NCBI GenBank assembly: GCA_031381645.1
Contig: JANMYB010000072.1
Span: 1-21,234, forward strand
Direction: 5' to 3'
DNA: 21,234 nt
Origin: Methylotenera_A sp031381645
Lineage (GTDB): Bacteria > Pseudomonadota > Gammaproteobacteria > Burkholderiales > Methylophilaceae
Positions 16,325-21,234 of this stretch are shown piece after piece (within the stretch, counting starts at the first letter, position 1; the number at the start of each line of letters is the position of its first letter). The notes under the pieces were generated by a model, which searched no databases, was not told the origin of the DNA, and saw only the letters and a program-made list of their open reading frames with translations. A program made the position numbers and the translations under genes.

Positions 16325-17019
16325 GCTTTTCCCTTAATAAACAATGCCTCGAGCATCTCTAAATCTTGCGGATAGGTGACTTTTAAATTACGTAATTCGC
16401 CTTTCACCAATTTTGGACTAAGTCCAAGTGCTTCAATAGCCTCCGCTTCATCTGTAAAAGCAGGCCTGGAATCCCCTCTGCTATTGGTCTGCAGGGCATC
16501 TTTTAATACGCCATATTTAAACATTTGCGGGGTCTGTGCTTGCCACAGCCCATCTCGCGGAATCGTTTTTTCTGTGCGATTGGCACTATCTGCTTGTTTG
16601 AGCGTATCCGCCACTGGCAAAGCCAGCAAACCGCCTACAGCATCATGTTCTAACGTATCCAAAAAATAATCCAACAAAATATTTGTTAAACCTGGTCGCG
16701 CCGCATCATGCACCAAAATCCAGTCGTCATCTGCAACCTCAATGGCCTGCAAAGTGTTTAGCACAGTTTCGCTTCGACTTTTACCACCCGTGTAATGCAA
16801 TTTGAGTTTGCTCGCTGGCTCCAAGGCTAAGCTGCGCCAAAACGCGTCATCTGGGCTTAGCGCCAAGTGAATACTAACGATGCGTGGGTGATTGAAAAAC
16901 ACCTGAATAGTGTGCGAAATCATTGGCTTGCCAGCCAGCAGCAAGTATTGCTTAGGCAAGACATTTGCCATGCGGCTACCTGCACCTGCTGCGGGGATAA
17001 TTACATGAAAAAACGCCAT
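16321..17019 (-). CDS. ispD: 2-C-methyl-D-erythritol 4-phosphate cytidylyltransferase
   Basis: IspD joins CTP and methylerythritol phosphate to give CDP-methylerythritol, two steps before IspF in the MEP pathway. The 232-residue product shows the nucleotide-binding PAAGAGSRM (9-17) with PKQY (22-25), GGKSRSETVLN (78-88), VHDAARP (103-109) and TDEAEAIEALG (189-199). Residues 176-187 (LQTNSRGDSRPA) lie just before the TDEA motif and are encoded by one copy of the dispersed 36-bp element; the segment appears about two residues longer than in E. coli IspD. The frame is intact and all key motifs remain, so the enzyme is expected to be active. It overlaps ispF by four bases. Confidence 0.96.
   Translation of the reverse strand: MAFFHVIIPAAGAGSRMANVLPKQYLLLAGKPMISHTIQVFFNHPRIVSIHLALSPDDAFWRSLALEPASKLKLHYTGGKSRSETVLNTLQAIEVADDDWILVHDAARPGLTNILLDYFLDTLEHDAVGGLLALPVADTLKQADSANRTEKTIPRDGLWQAQTPQMFKYGVLKDALQTNSRGDSRPAFTDEAEAIEALGLSPKLVKGELRNLKVTYPQDLEMLEALFIKGKA
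16461..16496 (-). repeat. Copy D of the dispersed 36-bp element, inside ispD
   Basis: On the minus strand (the ispD sense strand) the first 13 element positions, CCCTGCAGACCAA, match the gluQ copy at 12 of 13, and the end TTCCAGGCCTG matches copies B and C closely. The middle six bases differ. In frame it encodes Leu-Gln-Thr-Asn-Ser-Arg-Gly-Asp-Ser-Arg-Pro. The start CTGCAGACCAAT is read in the same frame as in gluQ. Confidence 0.65.
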
Positions 17020-17092
17020 ACTAAGATTTTAACATGACGTTTAGCATGGCGTTATTTTTAGGTTAAAACTAATTACTGGTTTTTAATTAAAA

Positions 17093-18283
17093 CTAGTCTT
17101 CAGAGCGTGCTGGAATTTTATGAATACTCAAGTCTGCTCCTTCAAACTCGTCTTCTTGACTCATACGAATACCAACGATTTTCTTAAGACCGCCATATAC
17201 AATCACACCACCAGCCAGCGCGATGACAACGCCTAAACCAGTGCCGATGAGTTGCGACATGAACGTAACTCCGCCCAAGCCACCAAAGGTTTTAAGCCCA
17301 AAAATACCTGCTGCCAAGCCGCCCCAAGCGCCACATAAGCCATGCAAAGGCCACACGCCAAGCACATCATCAATTTTTAGGCGATTTTGCGTCAGCGTAA
17401 ACGCCCACACAAACAGCGCGCCAGCTACCGCACCCGTTGCCAATGCACCAAGTGGGTGCATAATATCCGAACCCGCACACACCGCCACCAAGCCAGCTAG
17501 TGGGCCGTTGTGCACAAAACCTGGGTCATTTTTGCCTAACAAAGTAGCCGCTAAAGTACCACCGACTAAAGCCATCAACGAATTTACCGCCACCAAGCCA
17601 GAAACGCCTTGAATAGCTTGTGCCGACATCACATTGAAGCCAAACCAGCCCACAGTGAGTATCCATGCACCTAGCGCTAAGAATGGAATATTGGAAGGTG
17701 GATAAGCATGCAAGCGGCCATCTTTGCTGTATCTGCCAGTACGTGCCCCCAATAAAATCACTGCGGCGAGTGCTATCCAACCGCCCATGGCATGCACCAC
17801 CACTGAGCCTGCAAAATCGTGAAAAGTCGCGCCAAAATTAGCTAATAACCAGTCTTGAATGCCGTAATGCTTGTTCCAAGCAATGCCTTCAAAAAACGGA
17901 TATACGAAGCCGACCAATAAAAATGTTGCGGCAACTTGCGGATTAAATTTTGCACGCTCGGCAATACCGCCAGAAACAATGGCTGGTATGGCTGCAGCGA
18001 ATGTGAGCAAGAAGAAAAACTTGACTAAATCGTAGCCATTTTTGGCCGCTAACACTTCTGCGCCACTGAAAAAGCTCACCCCATAAGCGACACTGTAGCC
18101 GATAAAAAAATAAGCAATGGTCGAGATTGAAAAATCGACCATAATTTTAACCAGCGCGTTGACTTGGTTTTTACTGCGGACAGTGCCGAGCTCTAAAAAT
18201 GCGAACCCTGCGTGCATGGCCAGCACCATGATGGCGCCCAGCAATACAAATAAAACATCATTGGCCGAAACTAATGCTTCCAT
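17093..18283 (-). CDS. amtB: Ammonium transporter AmtB
   Basis: Amt proteins are trimeric inner-membrane channels that pass ammonium/ammonia under nitrogen limitation. The 396-residue product has about 11 hydrophobic segments. The paired pore histidines are His164 (FAGSVVVHAMGG) and His314 (WPLHGLCGAWGG), and GWFGFNVMSAQ (212-222) matches the conserved helix near the pore. The protein starts directly at the first membrane segment, without the separate signal peptide of E. coli AmtB. The cytoplasmic tail (RMSQEDEFEGADLSIHKI) resembles the family tail that contacts the PII protein. No glnK lies next to it, unlike the common glnK-amtB pair. The ATG has GGGGAG nine bases upstream (18293-18298). 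No GG-N10-GC sigma54 site was found upstream. Confidence 0.95.
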   Translation of the reverse strand: MEALVSANDVLFVLLGAIMVLAMHAGFAFLELGTVRSKNQVNALVKIMVDFSISTIAYFFIGYSVAYGVSFFSGAEVLAAKNGYDLVKFFFLLTFAAAIPAIVSGGIAERAKFNPQVAATFLLVGFVYPFFEGIAWNKHYGIQDWLLANFGATFHDFAGSVVVHAMGGWIALAAVILLGARTGRYSKDGRLHAYPPSNIPFLALGAWILTVGWFGFNVMSAQAIQGVSGLVAVNSLMALVGGTLAATLLGKNDPGFVHNGPLAGLVAVCAGSDIMHPLGALATGAVAGALFVWAFTLTQNRLKIDDVLGVWPLHGLCGAWGGLAAGIFGLKTFGGLGGVTFMSQLIGTGLGVVIALAGGVIVYGGLKKIVGIRMSQEDEFEGADLSIHKIPARSED

Positions 18284-18472
18284 TGAAAATCACTCCCCAA
18301 AAATCATTATAAATTATAAATTGTTGGCTTTTAAAACCATAATTATCTAAGCAAAATTTAAGCCATTGACATGGTCATTGATTTTAAAGGATTTTAATTT
18401 ACAAAAAATTAAAATTTGCACCAACTTAGTGCTGTGTAAAATGCAGCGCACTTTAAAAGTGCAAAAATAGCT
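18284..18472. promoter_or_regulatory. Upstream region of amtB
   Basis: This 189-base gap is AT-rich. On the minus strand, two TATAAT boxes occur in tandem (18306-18311 and 18313-18318), a plausible -10 region for amtB, but neither has a good -35. Farther out, CATTGA is repeated directly around a TGAC-ATG-GTCA near-palindrome (about 18364-18381), which could be an operator. Near the other gene, GCACTTTAAAAGTGC (about 18448-18462) is a perfect 15-base palindrome just past the stop of the hypothetical gene and may be a weak terminator. None of these is tested. Confidence 0.3.
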
Positions 18473-19147
18473 TTAAAGCATGCTTACCGTATTACTGTTC
18501 AGCACAAACTTATCCGCCTCTGGATTACCAGCCCAAAAATGGAAAAACTCTCGCACCACCACCAAAAACAAGCGGCGATTTTTCTTCACCTCAAACAGCG
18601 GCAATGTCGCATCTACTGTGGTGCGATAAAATTTGTTATCTTTATTTGGCGCATCTCTCAAGCGCACCAATAAAATTTTGGCTAATTTTAAGCGCGTATC
18701 GATAAGCGTTTGATCAGCATTTTCAAAACGCAACGCTTTGGTATAACCTTTTAGCGCCCAGCTATCGGTGGTATCAAACTTTTCAGCATCCACCGTATGC
18801 CACAACGCACTTAATGTAACTTGAATGGGCTGCCAATCAATCGGCAAAGTGTCTTTCGGAGTATTTTTGCTCAACTGAGCAACTGCTTTTAAGTCATTGA
18901 GCCAAAAAGGATAATACTCGCGTGCAATGGTCAAACTCTCTGGCCAATCAGCCTCTTCAACCGAATCCATCAACGTTTCAATAGCGATGCGATACTCACG
19001 GCCATTCAACTCTTTATCGCTCAACAAAGGTATTAATCTATTCAAAAAATTAACGCGCGGCACAAATGTATCTGGGCCGAAACCTTTGCCGGTCAGCAAC
19101 TTAATGTAAACTTCCAGCGCCTGCTGCTCGCGTTCTTGAATCGTCAT
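18473..19147 (-). CDS. Conserved-looking hypothetical protein
   Basis: The 224-residue product has no family I can name. It has no signal peptide or membrane segment and looks helical and acidic to neutral, with several Trp and Tyr residues. Stretches such as FGPDTFVPRVNFLNRLIPLL, REYYPFWLNDLKAV and LFLVVVREFFHFWAGNP look like helices of a folded cytoplasmic domain. The last 40 residues are rich in hydrophobic and aromatic residues but too short for a membrane helix. The frame is complete and its codon use is like that of its neighbours, so it is likely a real lineage gene. It is divergent from the DUF3301 gene across 142 bases; a minus-strand TATAAT at 19163-19168 may serve it. Confidence 0.75.
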   Translation of the reverse strand: MTIQEREQQALEVYIKLLTGKGFGPDTFVPRVNFLNRLIPLLSDKELNGREYRIAIETLMDSVEEADWPESLTIAREYYPFWLNDLKAVAQLSKNTPKDTLPIDWQPIQVTLSALWHTVDAEKFDTTDSWALKGYTKALRFENADQTLIDTRLKLAKILLVRLRDAPNKDNKFYRTTVDATLPLFEVKKNRRLFLVVVREFFHFWAGNPEADKFVLNSNTVSML

Positions 19148-19192
19148 TAAATCATCACTTAAATTATATTTTTAATTCTACTGCATAATTTA

Positions 19193-19222
19193 TTGAAAAC
19201 TATAATAAATGTCTCATATAGT
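19193..19222 (+). promoter_or_regulatory. Candidate sigma70 promoter for the DUF3301-gluQ pair
   Basis: TTGAAA at 19193-19198 and TATAGT at 19217-19222 are 18 bases apart and point toward the DUF3301 gene, giving a leader of about 60 bases. The 142-base gap between the divergent genes holds no other clear element. Confidence 0.4.
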
Positions 19223-19289
19223 ATAGGCTTGGTTTGAATATTGAGTTTAATTATATTTCGACTGTTGTAAATAGAAAAGTGAAAAAATC

Positions 19290-19604
19290 ATGTTGGAATT
19301 ACTCCTTTTAGCATTACTGTTGTTTGCAGCATGGTTTTGGCTGGATAGCATCGCTAAGCGCGAGCTTGCCATTAATTTTGGGCGCGAGCTGGCAAGCCGC
19401 TGCAATCTACAACTACTGGACGAAACTGTGGCTTGCAATATGATACGCATTGGTCGTGATAGTAGCGGCCACGCACAATTGCAACGTTTGTATGCGTTTG
19501 AAGTAAGCGCCAGCGGCGCAGAGCGCATGCAATGCCACTTGCAACTGCTCGGCAAACAGCTGCAAACTTGGCATATTCCGCCTTATGCTCAAAATATGCA
19601 CTGA
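19290..19604 (+). CDS. DUF3301 family membrane-anchored small protein
   Basis: The 104-residue product begins with one hydrophobic helix (LELLLLALLLFAAWFWLD, residues 2-19) followed by a polar domain, the pattern of DUF3301 proteins of beta- and gammaproteobacteria. The conserved features I recall are visible: the helix followed by A-x-R-E, then CNLQLLDETVACNMIRIGRDSSG (split around residues 38-60), RLYAFEVSASGAERMQCHLQLLG and the C-terminal WHIPPY. No biochemical function is known for the family. It probably sits in the inner membrane with the domain in the cytoplasm. It precedes gluQ on the same strand, but a structured 134-base gap separates the two. The ribosome binding site before the ATG is weak. 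Confidence 0.8.
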   Translation: MLELLLLALLLFAAWFWLDSIAKRELAINFGRELASRCNLQLLDETVACNMIRIGRDSSGHAQLQRLYAFEVSASGAERMQCHLQLLGKQLQTWHIPPYAQNMH

Positions 19605-19618
19605 TATTAATAGCGGAA

Positions 19619-19743
19619 TACAAATTATTTTAATGAGATGAAGCGCTAGGAACCGCGGAGCGAATGAAGAAGACATATGTTGTTTATAGGCGAGGAATGA
19701 GCGAGCACGCGACACCGCGATTCGCTCATTAAATTAATTTGTA
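19619..19743. mobile_element. Candidate MITE-like element with 19-bp inverted ends, touching the gluQ start
   Basis: TACAAATTATTTTAATGAG (19619-19637) and CTCATTAAATTAATTTGTA (19725-19743) are inverted repeats matching at 18 of 19 positions. Both ends finish in TA, the target duplicated by IS630/Tc1-like transposases. The 87-base interior also holds the inverted pair GAGCGAAT (19658-19665) and ATTCGCTC (19720-19727). It has no coding capacity. The right end contains the TTG start codon of gluQ. The alternative is a large transcript hairpin or a bidirectional regulatory structure; only one copy is visible here. Confidence 0.4.
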
Positions 19744-20635
19744 CGTAGGGAGATTTGCACCTTCACCCACTGGTTCATTACACTTCGGTAGCTTGGTCGC
19801 CGCTGTCGCGAGTTATTGCGATGCCAAAGCCAATGCTGGCAAATGGTTGGTGCGCATGGAAGATTTGGACAAACCGCGCGAAGTAAGCGGCGCGGCAGAT
19901 GAGATTCTGCGCACCTTAGAAGCCTTTGGGTTTGAGTGGGATGACGAAATTGTTTACCAAAGCCAGCGTGACGAATATTATGCTGACGCGCTGAATGCAT
20001 TACAAAAACAGGTGTTGGTTTACCCGTGTACTTGCACACGCAAAGAGATTGCGGACTCGAGTAACGCAATGGGCATTGACGGTTTAATTTATCCTAAAAC
20101 ATGTTTTTTTAACTCTGGCCTGCAGACCAACATTCATGCGGCTTCCAGAGCATTAGTTTTAGAAAAAAATATTGCTTTTTTAGATACCATTCAAGGTGAG
20201 ATTACGCAAAATTTGGCGCGCGATGTTGGCGATTTTATTTTAAAACGTAAAGATGGTTTATTCGCTTATCAGCTTGCGGTGGTCGTCGATGACGCTGCGC
20301 AAGGTGTAACCCACGTTGTACGCGGCGCGGATTTGCTAGCTTCTACACCGCGTCAAATTTACTTGCAACAATGCTTAAATTTCTCCACGCCAAGCTACGC
20401 ACACATTCCAATCGTGGTTAATTCAGCAGGAGAAAAACTTAGCAAACAGACCCTCGCACAGCCAATATCTATGATCCTGCTAGAGCATCAATTATTTAAT
20501 GCTTTAAGCTTTTTAGGACAAAATCCACCCACCGAAATAAAAAACGCCACACTCGCAGAAGTGTGGCGCTGGGCAATTGCTCATTGGCAGCTAGAAAATG
20601 CGCCTAAAAGTCGTAGCGCGCACCTACCTGAATAA
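19739..20635 (+). CDS. gluQ: Glutamyl-Q tRNA(Asp) synthetase
   Basis: GluQ attaches glutamate to the queuosine base at position 34 of tRNA-Asp; it is a paralogue of the catalytic half of GluRS without an anticodon-binding domain. The 298-residue product has the N-terminal GRFAPSPTGSLHFGS (HIGH-like site at 15-18), zinc ligands Cys97, Cys99, Tyr118 and Cys122, and KLSKQ (233-237) in place of KMSKS. An in-frame stop lies at 19730-19732, so the start must be the TTG at 19739, which lies in the arm of an inverted repeat and has no visible ribosome binding site. Residues 127-137, just after the zinc site, are encoded by a copy of the dispersed 36-bp element. The last 11 codons overlap the end of a converging TonB receptor gene. 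Confidence 0.95.
   Translation: MYVGRFAPSPTGSLHFGSLVAAVASYCDAKANAGKWLVRMEDLDKPREVSGAADEILRTLEAFGFEWDDEIVYQSQRDEYYADALNALQKQVLVYPCTCTRKEIADSSNAMGIDGLIYPKTCFFNSGLQTNIHAASRALVLEKNIAFLDTIQGEITQNLARDVGDFILKRKDGLFAYQLAVVVDDAAQGVTHVVRGADLLASTPRQIYLQQCLNFSTPSYAHIPIVVNSAGEKLSKQTLAQPISMILLEHQLFNALSFLGQNPPTEIKNATLAEVWRWAIAHWQLENAPKSRSAHLPE
20118..20153 (+). repeat. Copy C of the dispersed 36-bp element, inside gluQ
   Basis: The gluQ sense strand matches copy B at 25 of 36 positions without gaps, and at 24 of the first 31. It contains GCCTGCAGACCAAC, then ATGCGGCTTCCAG. In frame it encodes Leu-Gln-Thr-Asn-Ile-His-Ala-Ala-Ser-Arg (residues 128-137), right after the zinc-binding YPKTC. The region is a variable loop in GluQ proteins, which would tolerate an insertion or replacement. 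Confidence 0.7.
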
Positions 20636-21234
20636 GCGCTGGTGTACCTGTCAAAATTCCGCGTGTGCGGTCAACAATATAATCTTTATCAAAAATGTTT
20701 TTACCCACTAAAAATAAGGTAGTTTTATAGGTGGGTAATGCGTAATTTACCGCTGCGTTAAATATGGTGTAGCTAGCAATTTCGCCTCTTTGGCCATCTA
20801 ACGTTGGGCTTTGAGTTTCGGCAAAATCAGCATATTGTTCGCCAACATGCACCGCTTCTAGCTGTACATTCCAATTATTCATTTTGTAACCCAAAGCCGC
20901 GGTTAAGGTGTTTTTTGGCGCATAAGGTTGGCGATTGCTAGAATCACTGCCCGGAACTGGACTGCCTGCAGGCACAGTTGCAGTTGCGACTACCGTTCTA
21001 AACGGTTTATCTTGCTCAGCCACAGGTAGCCAAGTGTAAGCCACGCGACTATAAAAACCGCCGTCAAAATCATATTGTCCAGCCAGCTCCAAACCTGCAA
21101 ATGTCGCCTCGCCTTGTGATAACGCAACATTACTGGCCACTGAGCCTACCGCGATTAAGTTATCAAAATCGTTATAAAACGCGGTCGCTTCAATATTCAA
21201 ATTGCTCGTTGGTTTGGCTCTAAAACCTAGCTCC
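20604..21234 (-). CDS. TonB-dependent outer-membrane receptor, C-terminal part (FecA-like; cut by window edge)
   Basis: The minus-strand frame is open to the window edge and gives 209 residues that are clearly the end of a longer protein, beginning ELGFRAKPTSNLNIEATAFYNDFDNL, a typical TonB-receptor barrel strand pair. Other barrel features follow: GLELAGQYDFDGGFYSRVAYTW, LTAALGYKMNNWNVQLEAVH, VGKNIFDKDYIVDRTRGI and a terminal VGARYDF with the C-terminal Phe that BAM recognises. The KNIFDKDY-DRTRGI-P ending resembles ferric dicitrate receptors (FecA type), but the plug and ligand loops are outside the window, so the substrate is uncertain. An internal TTG at 21200 can look like a start but is within the barrel. 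It overlaps gluQ tail to tail by 32 bases. Confidence 0.9.
   Translation of the reverse strand, partial: ELGFRAKPTSNLNIEATAFYNDFDNLIAVGSVASNVALSQGEATFAGLELAGQYDFDGGFYSRVAYTWLPVAEQDKPFRTVVATATVPAGSPVPGSDSSNRQPYAPKNTLTAALGYKMNNWNVQLEAVHVGEQYADFAETQSPTLDGQRGEIASYTIFNAAVNYALPTYKTTLFLVGKNIFDKDYIVDRTRGILTGTPALIQVGARYDF

Noticed and set aside
17223..17612. A 129-residue plus-strand frame opposite amtB
   Set aside because: Its proline-, alanine- and lysine-rich translation is what the antisense of a Gly/Ala-rich membrane protein gives; it is a shadow frame.
18284..18472. Sigma54 (TGGCAC-N5-TTGC) promoter before amtB
   Set aside because: TTGGTGC and TTGCAC fragments occur on the minus strand, but no pair with the GG-N10-GC spacing was found.
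20960..20985. GCCTGCAGGCAC inside the TonB receptor as another copy of the element
   Set aside because: The match stops after about nine bases; the CCAA and CAG blocks are missing.
21198..21200. Start of a 198-residue protein at 21200
   Set aside because: The codon is TTG and the frame stays open upstream with barrel-like sequence to the window edge, so this is the inside of a larger receptor gene.
1..21234. CRISPR arrays, tRNA or rRNA genes, transposases, riboswitches
   Set aside because: I looked for regularly spaced repeats, tRNA T-loop signatures and typical leader motifs and saw none; the repeats found are palindromic and irregularly spaced.

Overview
The window looks like a core chromosomal stretch of an AT-leaning betaproteobacterium. 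Protein character and gene order (trxB divergent from ftsK-lolA-(insert)-rarA-serS; ispD-ispF; a DUF3301 gene before gluQ) suggest a methylotroph of the Methylophilaceae, such as Methylotenera. That assignment is from memory of the families, not from a search. No rRNA, tRNA, CRISPR array, transposase or phage gene was seen.

Layout. The left edge holds the start of mfd (minus strand), divergent from rpiA and a MltF-type lytic transglycosylase lipoprotein (plus strand). A minus-strand block follows, in transcription order ftsK, lolA, a TPR/outer-membrane-barrel protein, rarA and serS. Divergent from ftsK are trxB, an Smr-domain gene and a 274-residue unknown that abuts the Smr gene, has foreign-looking codon use and carries an Rx4H motif like HEPN proteins. 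Next come a minus-strand NTF2-like (DUF1348) gene, an ABC exporter, ispF and ispD, then amtB and a conserved hypothetical. The right edge has DUF3301 and gluQ (plus strand), with gluQ overlapping tail to tail the end of a FecA-like TonB-dependent receptor.

Functions are mostly housekeeping: transcription-coupled repair, pentose phosphate pathway, cell-wall turnover, chromosome segregation, lipoprotein sorting, replication rescue, tRNA charging and modification, thiol redox, isoprenoid precursor synthesis, ammonium uptake and iron uptake. Several genes use TTG (mltF, ftsK, gluQ) or GTG (lolA, rarA) starts; the trxB frame is open upstream of its real ATG.

The most unusual content is repeat structure. 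Four copies of one 36-bp element align without gaps: two between genes (3324-3359 and 11650-11685, the latter forming the trxB terminator) and two inside conserved genes (ispD 16461-16496, gluQ 20118-20153). The two coding copies are read in the same orientation and frame and both encode Leu-Gln-Thr-Asn. This recalls the protein-coding palindromic elements of Rickettsia. The window also holds a 160-bp double-hairpin element (13824-13983), a Neisseria dRS3-like palindrome (11721-11752), and a 125-bp stretch with 19-bp inverted ends finishing in TA (19619-19743), whose right end contains the only recognisable start codon of gluQ.
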